A DNA stretch of 64,000 nt from Ruminococcus sp. AM22-13 (GCF_003471165.1 NZ_QRIL01000012.1:27243-91242), one strand, 5' to 3'; counted from the stretch's first letter, positions 1 to 9,786 are shown. The notes: generated by a model not told the origin, from the sequence alone. A program made the numbers and translations.

Positions 1-1
1 C

Positions 2-1873
2 TTCAAACGCTTGGGTGTCCGGGCAAAATTGCTGAACGGCAAGGAACGGCTTCATCTGATGCACGATATGTTCCACATGGGTGACCATGACCGATTCAAT
101 TTCGATTGGAAGTGGTTGCCGGAGAGCGGACTGTCGGTAAAGGACTTTATTGCACCGACCGGGTTTGCCTTTCCGAAGAACCGCATTTTTCAGATGGGCG
201 GGATGTATGGCTCCATGTCCTATCTCCAGATCACGGCTTCCGACCTGTCGGACCAGCTGCTGAAAGATTTTCTGGATATGGAATCCAGCCAGATTGTGAC
301 CATGCACATTCAGTCGGTAGACCAGAACAAAGCAATCAAGTCCATTAAGCACACCATTACGGAGCTGGATCGTTCCAAGATTGAGGAACAGAAGAAAGCT
401 GTCCGTTCCGGATACGATATGGACATCATTCCGTCAGATTTGGCAACTTACGGCAAGGACGCAAAGGCACTGCTGAAGGAATTGCAGAGCCAGAATGAGC
501 GTATGTTCCTGCTGACCTTTCTGGTGATGAACACCGGCGAGACGGAGCAGGAGCTGGAAACCAATGTGTTTCAAGCTTCCAGTATCGCGCAGAAGTACAA
601 CTGCAACCTGCGCCGTCTGGATTTTCAGCAGGAGCAGGGGCTGATGAGCTGCCTGCCGCTGGCACAGAACCTGATTGAGATTCAGCGCAGCATGACTACC
701 AGCAGCACGGCAATTTTCGTGCCGTTTACCACCCAGGAGCTGTTTCAGACCGGGAAAGAGGCTCTGTACTATGGGCTGAATGCTTTGTCCAACAACCTGA
801 TTATGGTTGACCGGAAAAAGCTCAAAAACCCCAACGGGCTGATTCTGGGTACTCCCGGTTCCGGTAAATCCTTCTCTGCCAAGCGAGAAATCGCCAATGC
901 GTTTTTGGTGACGGATGACGATGTAATTGTGTGCGATCCGGAAGCCGAGTACACGGCACTGGTGCAGAAATTTGAGGGGCAGGTCATTAAGATCAGCCCT
1001 TCCAGCACGCAGTATATCAATCCGATGGACATCAACGCGAATTATTCGGAAGAAGATAATCCGATTGCCCTGAAAGCAGATTTCATCTTGTCCCTGTGCG
1101 AGCTGATCGTGGGCGGCAAAGAAGGCTTGCAGCCGGTAGAAAAGACGGTTATCGATCGTTGCGTTCATCAGATTTACCAGACCTATTTTGAGAATCCGGT
1201 GCCGGAGAACATGCCGGTGTTGCAGGACTTGTATGAGGCACTGCTCAGGCAGGATGAAAAGGAAGCACACCATGTGGCAACAGCACTGGAAATCTATGTA
1301 ACCGGTTCTCTGAACCTGTTTAACCACCGCACCAACGTAGATATCAATAACCGGCTGGTCTGCTATGACATCAAGGAACTGGGCAAGCAGCTGAAAAAGA
1401 TCGGGATGCTGGTGGTGCAGGATCAGGTCTGGGGGCGTGTGACCGCCAACCGCAACGCAGGTAAAGCCACCCGCTACTATATGGACGAGTTCCATCTGCT
1501 TTTGAAAGAAGAGCAGACAGCGGCTTACAGCGTGGAAATCTGGAAGCGATTCCGTAAATGGGGCGGTATTCCAACCGGCATTACCCAGAACGTAAAAGAT
1601 CTGCTTTCTTCCCGCGAAGTGACAAACATTTTTGAGAACAGCGACTTCATTTATATGCTGAATCAGGCAGCCGGTGACCGTCAGATTCTGGCGGATCAGC
1701 TGAATATCAGTCCGCACCAGCTGTCCTATGTGACCCACTCCGGTGAAGGCGAAGGATTGCTGTTCTACGGAAATGTGATTTTGCCGTTCGTTGATCGTTT
1801 CCCGACCGATTTGGAACTGTACCGGATCATGACGACCAAATTAACCGAAGTGCAGGAAGCAAAGGAGGCATAA
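2..1873 (+). CDS. VirB4/TraE-like conjugation ATPase, C-terminal part
   Basis: The frame is open to the first bases, so this is the C-terminal three quarters of a type IV secretion ATPase that energises pilus/channel assembly at the cytoplasmic face of the membrane. A Walker A motif GTPGSGKS lies near visible residue 283 and a Walker B-like MDEFH near residue 494, followed by the arginine-containing region typical of VirB4. Families in Tn1549-type ICEs are near 790 residues; about 620 are visible, so roughly 170 are missing upstream. It is followed within 3 bases by the NlpC/P60 gene, whose ribosome site lies inside this gene's end, implying one transcript. Family assignment is firm; the N-terminus is unseen. 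Confidence 0.93.
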   Translation, partial: FKRLGVRAKLLNGKERLHLMHDMFHMGDHDRFNFDWKWLPESGLSVKDFIAPTGFAFPKNRIFQMGGMYGSMSYLQITASDLSDQLLKDFLDMESSQIVTMHIQSVDQNKAIKSIKHTITELDRSKIEEQKKAVRSGYDMDIIPSDLATYGKDAKALLKELQSQNERMFLLTFLVMNTGETEQELETNVFQASSIAQKYNCNLRRLDFQQEQGLMSCLPLAQNLIEIQRSMTTSSTAIFVPFTTQELFQTGKEALYYGLNALSNNLIMVDRKKLKNPNGLILGTPGSGKSFSAKREIANAFLVTDDDVIVCDPEAEYTALVQKFEGQVIKISPSSTQYINPMDINANYSEEDNPIALKADFILSLCELIVGGKEGLQPVEKTVIDRCVHQIYQTYFENPVPENMPVLQDLYEALLRQDEKEAHHVATALEIYVTGSLNLFNHRTNVDINNRLVCYDIKELGKQLKKIGMLVVQDQVWGRVTANRNAGKATRYYMDEFHLLLKEEQTAAYSVEIWKRFRKWGGIPTGITQNVKDLLSSREVTNIFENSDFIYMLNQAAGDRQILADQLNISPHQLSYVTHSGEGEGLLFYGNVILPFVDRFPTDLELYRIMTTKLTEVQEAKEA

Positions 1874-1876
1874 GTG

Positions 1877-3646
1877 ATGGCGGGCAAGAAAAATCCGAAT
1901 CTCGGAGACAAGCTGCGGCAGGAGCGCGAGGGTGCGAAGAACACCCTTCGCAATTCCAGAAACAAAACCGCCGATAGCAGTACGGGAGACAGCAGCAAGA
2001 AAAAAGCGGAACACCGAAGGCAGATTCGTCACGAGGCCGATCTTGCTAAGATGGGCAGTAAGAAACTGAAATCAGAGCAGGAAGTAAAAGCGAAAAAGAA
2101 TGCAGCAGCTTCCGGGAAAAAAGGCGGAAAGCCAAAGAAGCCGGGAAATCTTGCGGCAGATGCACTTTCAGCCAAGGCACATCAGAGCGTGCGCAATGCC
2201 GACCAGGATAATAATTCTGGTGTGGAGGCAGCGCATTTTACCGAAGGCTCAGCGGAAGGTGCAGCCCGTGCTGGTTACCGGTTCCAATATGGTCGAAAGC
2301 TGCGGCAGTACAAAAAGCTGGAGCGGTTGGAGAAAAAGGCAGATAAAGATGCCGTGGATTCCATCTTTGCGGAACGCATGAAGTCTGATCCGCAGGCTGG
2401 TTCCAATCTCTTTTCCCGATGGAGGCAGAAGCAGGCTATCAAAAAAGAGTATGCCGCTGCGAAGGCAGGTGCGGCTGCTGCGGAGAACACAGTAGCTGGC
2501 ACAGCCAAAGCTGCGCAGGGTACTGCCAGCATGACGGAAAAGGCATTTCAGTTTGTGCAGAGCCACTCGCATATCATCATCGGCATTGCAGCCGTGGGAC
2601 TGCTTGTTTTGGTGATTGCCGGGTCGGTATCGTCCTGCTCCGTCTTGATCAATGGCGGCGGCAATGTAGTGCTGGGAACTTCCTACACAGCGGAAGATGA
2701 AGATTTGAAAGGCGTGGAGACGGATTATACCAAGCTGGAAGATAAACTTCGCAAACAAATCGACCGTATTGAAACCGACCATCCGGGCTATGACGAGTAT
2801 CGCTACAATCTGGCGGAAATCGGTCACAATCCCTATGAGCTTGCATCTCTGCTGACCGTAGAATTTGAAAACTATACGAGAAGCCAGGTGCAGGCTCGGC
2901 TCCAGAGTATTTTTGAAGCGCAGTATGAGTTGAAGCTGGTGGAAAAGGTGGAAATCCGGACAAGGAAAGAAACCCGTGTGGGTTATAGTTACAATCCGAT
3001 CACCGGAACCGGACACACCTACACCTATCAGGTAACGGTACAGTATGAGTATAAAATCCTCAATGTGACGCTGCTCAATCGGGGCGTGGACTATGTTGCC
3101 AGAAATTCCGGCCTTACAGATGACCAGCTGCAACGCTACGAAGTCACATTGGATTGCCGTGGCAATCGGGATGACCTGTTTGCAGGCATCGCCTTTGCAA
3201 CGCCGGATGGCGCGGGTTCCAGCGGAGAATATCAGGATTACGACATTCCGGGCGAAGCTCTGACGGATGAAAAATTCCGGAAGATGATTACCGAAGCAGA
3301 GAAATATCTCGGTTATCCCTATGTTTGGGGCGGCAGCTCGCCGAGTACCAGTTTTGACTGCTCCGGTTTTGTAAGCTGGGTCATCAACCACTGCGGCAAT
3401 GGCTGGAATGTAGGCAGGCAGACGGCCAACGGTCTGATGGGAAAATGCGACATTATCCCGAAGAGTGAGGCAAAGCCCGGAGACCTGATCTTCTTCCAGA
3501 AAACCTACAACACCAGTGGCGCATCCCATGTGGGCATTTATGTCGGCAACGGGATGATGATTCACTGCGGCAACCCAATTTCCTATGCTTCCATTGAGAC
3601 GAACTACTGGCGGCAGCATTACTACTGTATGGGAAGAATTCGATAA
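1877..3646 (+). CDS. CD1108-type cell-wall hydrolase with NlpC/P60 domain
   Basis: Conjugation-associated peptidoglycan hydrolase that locally opens the wall for the transfer channel. The N-terminal 230 residues are Lys/Ala/Gln-rich and probably cytoplasmic; one membrane segment lies near residues 232-254; an extracytoplasmic stalk with a Tyr-rich stretch follows; the C-terminal 120 residues are NlpC/P60 with catalytic Cys near residue 495 (FDCSGFV) and His near 551 (HVGIYVG). AAAGGAGG lies 8 bases before ATG 1877, which is preferred over the adjoining GTG at 1874. It sits between VirB4 and DUF4315 as in Tn1549 relatives. Function is known for the family and inferred here. Confidence 0.9.
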   Translation: MAGKKNPNLGDKLRQEREGAKNTLRNSRNKTADSSTGDSSKKKAEHRRQIRHEADLAKMGSKKLKSEQEVKAKKNAAASGKKGGKPKKPGNLAADALSAKAHQSVRNADQDNNSGVEAAHFTEGSAEGAARAGYRFQYGRKLRQYKKLERLEKKADKDAVDSIFAERMKSDPQAGSNLFSRWRQKQAIKKEYAAAKAGAAAAENTVAGTAKAAQGTASMTEKAFQFVQSHSHIIIGIAAVGLLVLVIAGSVSSCSVLINGGGNVVLGTSYTAEDEDLKGVETDYTKLEDKLRKQIDRIETDHPGYDEYRYNLAEIGHNPYELASLLTVEFENYTRSQVQARLQSIFEAQYELKLVEKVEIRTRKETRVGYSYNPITGTGHTYTYQVTVQYEYKILNVTLLNRGVDYVARNSGLTDDQLQRYEVTLDCRGNRDDLFAGIAFATPDGAGSSGEYQDYDIPGEALTDEKFRKMITEAEKYLGYPYVWGGSSPSTSFDCSGFVSWVINHCGNGWNVGRQTANGLMGKCDIIPKSEAKPGDLIFFQKTYNTSGASHVGIYVGNGMMIHCGNPISYASIETNYWRQHYYCMGRIR

Positions 3647-3681
3647 AAACAGGGCGTTTATTCGTCCGGAAAGGAAACGAT

Positions 3682-3933
3682 ATGAGCTTGAAACTGGAAA
3701 AGATTGCTGCGGAGCGGGAGAAAGCCCGCAGAAAACGCGATGAGTGGGAGGAGCGCAGAAAGGAATGGGACAGAAAGTACCACGAACAGGAAAACAGCGA
3801 AATCTGTGAAATGGTACATGCCCAGAGCCTGACCCCGGAACAGCTGGCAGTCATCATTCAGATGGCGCAGGCTGCGGTTCCCAACCCGGAAAACATGAAA
3901 CTGGACGAGAAAGAAACGGAGGATATGGAATGA
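3682..3933 (+). CDS. DUF4315 family protein
   Basis: An 83-residue, highly charged protein predicted to be almost entirely helical: a coiled-coil-like first half (EKIAAEREKARRKRDEWEER) and a second half containing AEQ/MAQAA-type helix. It matches DUF4315, found between NlpC/P60 and DUF4366 genes of Tn1549-type ICEs. Its last four bases overlap the start of the next gene (ATGA), suggesting translational coupling. The molecular role is unknown; the position suggests an accessory of the transfer channel. Confidence 0.8.
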   Translation: MSLKLEKIAAEREKARRKRDEWEERRKEWDRKYHEQENSEICEMVHAQSLTPEQLAVIIQMAQAAVPNPENMKLDEKETEDME

Positions 3934-5093
3934 AAAAGATGATGGCAATGCTGCTTGCCAGCGTGATGGTGGCAGGAACCTTTGCGACTACTGCGTTTGC
4001 CTATACGGGCGATGATGTGCAGAAGAACACATCTGTCAGTACCGCTGCGCAGGAAGCGGATGCAGCAGGAAGCGCAAATGCAGGGAAAACGGACAATACC
4101 GACAGCATCGAAATCGACCCGGATATGCAGGTGCTGCCGGATGGCTATGAGGTTTCTACGGATGCGGATGGGAACCTGATCGTTACGGTGGGCGGCAAGG
4201 AATACAACATCGGCAGCGAAAAGTCTCGAAAGCAGATGGGTACAGTGGTGCCGGGTATCACCAGCCTGCATTTTCGTTCCGGTCCCGGCATGGATCAGGA
4301 GATTATCGGATATCTGCATTCAGGCGATACGGTGGAGATTGTCGAAAAATACGGTGACTGGTATAAGGTGAATTTCAACGGCAAAACCGGATATGCACAT
4401 GGAAAGTACCTGAATGTCACGGATTCCGCAAATGACAGCAGCATGTTCAGTGAAGATGCTCTGAAGCTGTTTCTGGATCTGATGCAGGGCGGAATGTCAT
4501 CCGAGGATGAGACGGAATCCAGTACAGCTTTGACTCCGGAAGGAAATATGACGCTGGTGGATGATATCGGTGAGGAAGAAGATAAATCCAGCCAGCAGTT
4601 CATTACGCTGGTGACAAAGGCGGGCAACACCTTCTATCTGATTATCGACCGCGATAAAGACGGCAACCAGAATGTGCATTTCCTGAACATGGTGGATGAG
4701 GCCGATCTGCTTGCACTGATGGATGAAGAGGAAGCCGCCAAGTATCAGGAGAAGGAGCCGGAAGTCACGGAACCTGCGGAAACCGAAAAGCCGCAGGAGA
4801 CGGAGCCTGCACCGGAAGAGCAGAAAACAGAGAGCGAGCAGAAGAAAGCGTCTCCGCTTCCGATGATTATGCTGCTTCTGTTTGTGATTGGTGCAGCCGG
4901 TGTCGGCGGTTATCTCTATATCAAGATGAAGGGCGTAAAGCCTGCATCCAAGAAAAATCAACCGGACCCTGATGCGGATTATCACGATGAGGATGAAGAC
5001 GCGCTCCAGCTGCCGGAGGATGACGGTGACGAGGACGAAGAAGTGGATGTAAACGAGGATTACGAAGCGGAATCGGATGATGAACCTGTCTAA
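3930..5093 (+). CDS. DUF4366 family membrane-anchored protein with SH3-type domain
   Basis: Begins with a typical signal peptide (KKMMAMLLASVMVAGTFATT). Residues about 108-160 form a bacterial SH3 domain (HFRSGPG, GYLHSGDTVEI, GWYKVNF-like segment, GYAHGKYL), expected to bind peptidoglycan. A Glu/Pro-rich linker leads to one membrane segment near residues 306-328 and a very acidic cytoplasmic tail. The architecture is that of DUF4366 proteins encoded after DUF4315 in Tn1549-like ICEs and probably tethers the transfer complex to the wall. A terminator follows, so it closes the VirB4 operon. Confidence 0.82.
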   Translation: MKKMMAMLLASVMVAGTFATTAFAYTGDDVQKNTSVSTAAQEADAAGSANAGKTDNTDSIEIDPDMQVLPDGYEVSTDADGNLIVTVGGKEYNIGSEKSRKQMGTVVPGITSLHFRSGPGMDQEIIGYLHSGDTVEIVEKYGDWYKVNFNGKTGYAHGKYLNVTDSANDSSMFSEDALKLFLDLMQGGMSSEDETESSTALTPEGNMTLVDDIGEEEDKSSQQFITLVTKAGNTFYLIIDRDKDGNQNVHFLNMVDEADLLALMDEEEAAKYQEKEPEVTEPAETEKPQETEPAPEEQKTESEQKKASPLPMIMLLLFVIGAAGVGGYLYIKMKGVKPASKKNQPDPDADYHDEDEDALQLPEDDGDEDEEVDVNEDYEAESDDEPV

Positions 5094-5113
5094 TTAAGAC
5101 TGTGTTGACCTGA

Positions 5114-5139
5114 GGGGCGGCTGAGAAGCCGTCCCTTTT
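5114..5139 (+). terminator. Rho-independent terminator after DUF4366
   Basis: A 9-bp stem (GGGGCGGCT with AGCCGTCCC, one G-T wobble) and 4-base loop followed by TTTT. Confidence 0.8.
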
Positions 5140-5405
5140 ACATAGCTAAATGGTTTGTGAATGGAGTGTTTTGAGCAATGAAGCTATGGAAACTGTAGGT
5201 GATATCTGATAAAATAGAGAGAGAACAGTGATACAAATCGAAATTTAGAGGGAAAGAAAATCTAAAAACATCGAAAAAACAAGCATTTGCGGGCATGATA
5301 CGAATCGTATCATGCATGTGAAAGAGCGTTTCTTTCATAGTTTTACACTTTTTGATAAGGTGGAGTTGTCGGAAAGACAAGCCAAAACAGAAAGGATGTA
5401 GAATT
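5140..5405 (+). promoter_or_regulatory. Leader of the PAP2/HTH pair with perfect palindrome
   Basis: AT-rich, non-coding. Positions 5293-5315 form a perfect inverted repeat, arms GCATGATACGA and TCGTATCATGC around one base. It is followed by a smaller GAAAGA/TCTTTC repeat and by TTGTC/GACAA at about 5367-5381. TGATAAAAT near 5208-5216 could be a -10. The large palindrome looks like an operator, plausibly for the HTH protein encoded two genes on; this is inference. Confidence 0.45.
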
Positions 5406-6065
5406 ATGAAAAAGAGCGAAAAGAAGAATTTGCTGATTGGAAGCATATTCCTTGCAATGTTTGCAGTATGGACAGCTTTGATTCAGTCTGTGGATGTGCA
5501 GCCGCTTGGTCAAAACGGAACAAGTATTGGATTTGCAACATTCAATTGCTGGTTTCACCATTTCACAGGGGTAAACATGGCAATTTATACGATTACCGAT
5601 TGGATGGGGCTGGTGCCTGTCGTAATATGCCTTATTTTCGCAGGGATTGGACTTGTACAGTTGATCAAAAGAAGAAGCCTTTTCAGGGTGGATGCAGATA
5701 TCATGATTTTGGGTGTGTATTTTGTCATCGTGTTCTTGGCATATGCGATTTTTGAAATGATCCCAATCAATTACAGACCGATTTTAATCGAAGGAATTAT
5801 GGAGGCTTCTTATCCGTCCTCAACTACCTTGTTGGTATTAAGTGTAATGCCTGTCTTGATCGAGCAAATCCAGCGTAGACTTTCTGGCATTGGGGTAAAA
5901 CGAATCATAACGATTGCGGCAATCGCTTTTTCGGTATTCATGGTGACTGGGAGATTGATTTCCGGAGTACATTGGTTTACGGATATCGTAGGCGGTGTAC
6001 TGCTAAGTGCCGGATTGTTTAAGCTTTATAAAGCGGCAGTTATGCTGGCATTAAAAGAAAAATAG
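5406..6065 (+). CDS. PAP2 superfamily membrane phosphatase
   Basis: A 219-residue protein with about five to six membrane segments. PAP2 motifs are visible: YRP near residue 123-125, YPSS near 136-139, and R183 ... H189 ... D193 (GRLISGVHWFTDIVGG), where the last His is the expected nucleophile. The motif-2 His of the classical PSGH is replaced by Thr (PSSTT), a variant that may alter activity. Substrates in the family are lipid phosphates such as undecaprenyl pyrophosphate or phosphatidate. ATG 5406 follows AGAAAGGATG. It and the next HTH gene interrupt the normal DUF4366-topB order, so they are cargo, probably one operon. Confidence 0.8.
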   Translation: MKKSEKKNLLIGSIFLAMFAVWTALIQSVDVQPLGQNGTSIGFATFNCWFHHFTGVNMAIYTITDWMGLVPVVICLIFAGIGLVQLIKRRSLFRVDADIMILGVYFVIVFLAYAIFEMIPINYRPILIEGIMEASYPSSTTLLVLSVMPVLIEQIQRRLSGIGVKRIITIAAIAFSVFMVTGRLISGVHWFTDIVGGVLLSAGLFKLYKAAVMLALKEK

Positions 6066-6088
6066 AATTGGTATGGGAGGTGCAGGTT

Positions 6089-6706
6089 TTGGAATTTCAT
6101 GAAAAGCTTCAGGAATTAAGAAAGAGTCGAGGTTTGACACAGGAAGAATTAGCCGAGGCATTATTTGTTTCCAGAACCGCTATTTCAAAATGGGAGTCCG
6201 GAAGAGGATACCCAAGCATAGATTCATTAAAGGAAATATCCAGCTATTTTTCTGTATCAATTGATGATTTGTTATCTGGAGAGCAATTGATTTTCATAGC
6301 AGAAAAAGAAAACAAATCAAATCTCAATGGCGTATGCGATTTGTTATTGGGGTTTGTTGACTTGTTTTCACTGATGCTGATATTTCTTCCGCTGTATCCC
6401 AAACCGGTCAATGGATATATCTATTCGGTAAATCTCTTAGGATATGTAGATGGAAATGCTTTCATAATCAGGATCTATTGGGCATTGTTTATCAGCTTGA
6501 CGATTGCCGGAATCGTGAAAATACTGATGGTCTATTTCAAGTTTGAAAAGGGCAAAAAAGCGGTTACATTCATCTCTGTAGGACTCAGTATCATTGCTGT
6601 TTTGTTTTTGGCTATGGCGAGAGAGCCGTATGCGATAACAGTAACGTTCCTGTTATTGCTTATCAAAGGCATTCTGCTTTATAAGCAGGCTAAGGCAGGT
6701 CGATAA
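6089..6706 (+). CDS. Membrane-anchored XRE-family HTH regulator
   Basis: Residues about 3-57 form an XRE helix-turn-helix (RGLTQEELAEALFVSRTAIS, then KWESGRGYPSIDSL). The C-terminal 130 residues hold about four hydrophobic segments, so this is a DNA-binding protein fixed to the membrane. The start is taken as TTG 6089 because GGGAGG ends 8 bases earlier. The family often sits beside a small membrane enzyme and controls it; here the PAP2 phosphatase ends 23 bases upstream. The effector is unknown. Confidence 0.8.
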   Translation: MEFHEKLQELRKSRGLTQEELAEALFVSRTAISKWESGRGYPSIDSLKEISSYFSVSIDDLLSGEQLIFIAEKENKSNLNGVCDLLLGFVDLFSLMLIFLPLYPKPVNGYIYSVNLLGYVDGNAFIIRIYWALFISLTIAGIVKILMVYFKFEKGKKAVTFISVGLSIIAVLFLAMAREPYAITVTFLLLLIKGILLYKQAKAGR

Positions 6707-6823
6707 GATATTGTGCCCTGCAACTTCCAGTTTGTAGACCTAAAATAGAATACAGTTCCTTACATAGCAGTCATGTACTTCGGTGCCTGGCTGCTAATTT
6801 TTTTGCGAAAGGAGCAGTATCGA

Positions 6824-8902
6824 ATGAAGCTTGTATTAGCGGAAAAGCCCTCGGTTGCCATGAGTCTCTCGAAGGTGATCGGGGCAAATCAGCGCGGAGA
6901 CGGTTATATGGAGGGCAATGGCTACCTTGTCAGCTGGTGTGTGGGGCATCTGGTGGAACTTTCCCAGCCGGAAGCCTATGATGAAAAGTATGCCAAGTGG
7001 AAGTATGATGATCTTCCGATTTTGCCGGAACATTGGCAGTATCAGGTGTCCGCCAGCACGAAAAAGCAGTTCGGAATCCTGAAAAAGCTCATGCAGCGGA
7101 AAGATGTGGAGAGTCTGATCTGTGCAACCGATGCAGGGCGTGAGGGCGAACTGATTTTCCGACTGGTTTACCATCAGTGCGGCTGCAAAAAGCCGGTGGA
7201 ACGGCTTTGGATTTCATCAATGGAGGACAGTGCTATCCGGGAAGGCTTTCAGAAGCTCAGACCGGGAACAGAATATGATGCCTTATATGAGGCGGCTTTA
7301 TGCCGGGAGCGAGCCGACTGGATTGTCGGAATCAACGCCACCCGGCTTTTTTCATGTCTGTATGGGCAGACCCTGAATGTGGGGCGCGTGATGACACCAA
7401 CGCTTGCGATGGTGGTTATGCGAGATGCAGCAATCCGGGCGTTCAAGCCGGAGCCGTTCTACTCGGCAGAATTAAAATTTCGGGATTTTCAAGCGGGCGG
7501 TGAGCGAATGAAAGAAAAAGCAGAAGCAGAAAAACTGGTGGCAGAGTGTTGCCAGGCAGGAAGTGCCATCATTACCAAGGTAGAGCAGAAAGAAAAATCA
7601 GAGAAGCCCCCGGCCTTGTTTGATCTGACATCGCTTCAGAGAGAAGCAAATCGGCAGCTGGGATTCACTGCCCAGCAGACCCTGGATTACACACAGGCTC
7701 TGTACGAGAAGAAACTCGTGACATATCCCCGTACCGACAGCCGGTATCTGACGGATGATATGGCACCGCTGGTGCCGGAACTTGTTTCTGTGATCCAGCA
7801 GAGCTTTCAGATTCAGGCGGATGTACCGGCACCGGTGAATGCAGCGCAGGTCATCAATTCTAAGAAAGTCACCGATCACCATGCCATTATCCCTACAAAA
7901 ACAGCGGCGGGTTATGACATTTCCTCGCTTCCCAGTGGAGAACAAGCGATTCTTACTCTGCTGGCGGTGCGGCTGATTTGTGCGGTCGGAACACCCTGCC
8001 ACTATGCAGAAACCATAGTGGAAGCGGAGTGCGCCGGTCAGAATTTCCGCACGAAAGGCAAAACAGTCACGGATATGGGCTGGAGGCGATATGCAGGAAA
8101 GCCGGTTGAAGATGCTGAGAAGAATGCGGAGGCGGGTGATCTTCCGGAGCTTTCGGAAGGCATGACACTGGAACTTGCCGGTGTCGATCTGAAAGAGGGC
8201 AAGACCAGCCCGCCTAAGAGATTTACCGAAGATCTTCTGCTTTCAGCGATGGAGAGTGCCAGCTCGGATGAATTTCCGGCCGGTGTAGAGCGAAAAGGCA
8301 TCGGCACACCGGCTACACGCGCTGCCATCATCGAAAAACTGGTGCAGAAAGGCTTTATCGAGCGCAGGGGTGATAAGAAAACGAAATATCTTTGTTCTAC
8401 GGACAAGGGAAATGCGCTGGTGACGGTGGTGCCGGAACAGATTCAGTCCCCATCCATGACGGCAGACTGGGAGGAAAAACTGCTGAAAATAGAACACGGC
8501 GAGTACGACAGCGATGCCTTTATGGGCGAAATCAGCAGCATGGTCAGCGGACTTGTTAAAACCTACGAGGCTGTAAAAGGTGCTGATGTGCTGATGCAGC
8601 CGGAACGGAAAGTCATTGGTTCCTGCCCGGCCTGCGGCAATGATGTCTGTGAAACGGCAAAGGGATGGTTTTGCAGGGATAAGGGCTGTAAATTTGCGCT
8701 CTGGAAGGAAAACAGGTTCTTTCAGACACTGGGAAAGCAGATGACAGAGGAACTGGCAAGCCAACTGGTAAATCAGGGGAAAGCACGACTTACCCATTGC
8801 TATTCCAGGAAGTCCAATCGTTACTATGACACAACCGTTTATGTAGAGACTGGCGAGGACGGTGCAGCAGCATTTAAGCTGGAGTTTGGAGGTAAAAAAT
8901 GA
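6824..8902 (+). CDS. topB: Type IA DNA topoisomerase (topoisomerase III-like)
   Basis: A 692-residue TopB homologue that resolves single-stranded intermediates during conjugative DNA processing. The Toprim start (LAEKPSVAMSLSKVIG) and acidic ATDAGREGE motif are present, and the catalytic Tyr is near residue 301 in LVTYPRTDSRYL. The C-terminus carries a four-cysteine zinc motif (CPACG ... CRDKGC). ATG 6824 is preceded by GAAAGGAG; upstream in-frame codons are unlikely to be used. It overlaps the next gene by ATGA. It is a constant member of Tn1549-type ICEs. Confidence 0.95.
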   Translation: MKLVLAEKPSVAMSLSKVIGANQRGDGYMEGNGYLVSWCVGHLVELSQPEAYDEKYAKWKYDDLPILPEHWQYQVSASTKKQFGILKKLMQRKDVESLICATDAGREGELIFRLVYHQCGCKKPVERLWISSMEDSAIREGFQKLRPGTEYDALYEAALCRERADWIVGINATRLFSCLYGQTLNVGRVMTPTLAMVVMRDAAIRAFKPEPFYSAELKFRDFQAGGERMKEKAEAEKLVAECCQAGSAIITKVEQKEKSEKPPALFDLTSLQREANRQLGFTAQQTLDYTQALYEKKLVTYPRTDSRYLTDDMAPLVPELVSVIQQSFQIQADVPAPVNAAQVINSKKVTDHHAIIPTKTAAGYDISSLPSGEQAILTLLAVRLICAVGTPCHYAETIVEAECAGQNFRTKGKTVTDMGWRRYAGKPVEDAEKNAEAGDLPELSEGMTLELAGVDLKEGKTSPPKRFTEDLLLSAMESASSDEFPAGVERKGIGTPATRAAIIEKLVQKGFIERRGDKKTKYLCSTDKGNALVTVVPEQIQSPSMTADWEEKLLKIEHGEYDSDAFMGEISSMVSGLVKTYEAVKGADVLMQPERKVIGSCPACGNDVCETAKGWFCRDKGCKFALWKENRFFQTLGKQMTEELASQLVNQGKARLTHCYSRKSNRYYDTTVYVETGEDGAAAFKLEFGGKK

Positions 8903-9786
8903 GCATGAAAATGATGAATGCAGCTTATCTGGTGGATAATGTCGCTCTGCTTTCCTTGCAGGAAAAGCAGGACGGCGTGGAATTCCACTGCTTTGATATG
9001 AACAGTAAGGTGCAGACCGCCGAAGGACGTATTGGCTGGGATGTGTTGGATAAACAGCCGTTTTCTACGCTGGAAGAAAGCGCGAGGATGGCGGCACTCC
9101 AGAAGATTCCCCAGCTTGACGGTCTTGCCGTTGCGCCGGTAGCCCCGGAGATGCTGGAGCAGATGCGAGGCGGCAGAAAGGTTCTTTGGCAGATGAAAAA
9201 GGCTGATCCTGAGCTGGAGAATGCTAAAAATATCCGGTTTATCACCAGCAACTACGAGGATCGGTTCAAAATCCCGGATGGCAGTGCGGTGGAGGTCGAG
9301 TATCCGAATCGAAAATTCTCAGCCCGCTGCGAATATATGGACGAATATCATCTGCGCCTTGGGTATGATGTTCTGCACATCTGTCAGCTGGCAGAAATGC
9401 TGGAACGCGGCGGTGGCACATGCCGCCCGGAGCCATTGATTACAGAAGAACACAGCGCATGGGATTTGGGAAGCAAGGGCTTTCTTGCCATTCAGACCTG
9501 TGAGGACGGTTACGACTATACCTTATATCATAAGGACTTCACGGAAATTGACGGCGGACAGATCGACAACCCGGAAATCAGCATGAATGCAGCCAGAGAC
9601 CAGATTCTTTCGGATTATGGGTTCGGTGGACGCACCATGACGCGGATTGACTATGATGAACTTTGTGATCGAGCAGAGGATGCAGAAATCAGTAGACGGG
9701 AATCTGTGCTGGGTAAACTCTCGGATCTGTCTTCCAGAACGGATACACCAGCGAAAGCTGCCAAGGCGAAGGAGGCGGAGAGATGA
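8899..9786 (+). CDS. Conserved ICE protein of unknown function, LPD-like C-terminus
   Basis: A 295-residue soluble protein translationally coupled to topB (ATGA overlap). Residues about 200-240 contain YTLYHKDFTEIDGGQ, the same pattern as the fragment at 44.55-44.79 kb (YTLYDAASMKELDGGQ), showing a conserved mobile-element domain that resembles large-polyvalent-protein-associated domains. The C-terminus is Ala/Lys-rich and disordered. It precedes small genes also coupled by overlap. No catalytic motif was recognised. Confidence 0.65.
   Translation: MSMKMMNAAYLVDNVALLSLQEKQDGVEFHCFDMNSKVQTAEGRIGWDVLDKQPFSTLEESARMAALQKIPQLDGLAVAPVAPEMLEQMRGGRKVLWQMKKADPELENAKNIRFITSNYEDRFKIPDGSAVEVEYPNRKFSARCEYMDEYHLRLGYDVLHICQLAEMLERGGGTCRPEPLITEEHSAWDLGSKGFLAIQTCEDGYDYTLYHKDFTEIDGGQIDNPEISMNAARDQILSDYGFGGRTMTRIDYDELCDRAEDAEISRRESVLGKLSDLSSRTDTPAKAAKAKEAER

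Noticed and set aside
434..1738. Long minus-strand frame opposite the VirB4 gene
   Set aside because: Complementary-strand frame of a real gene; no ribosome site and no recognisable family.
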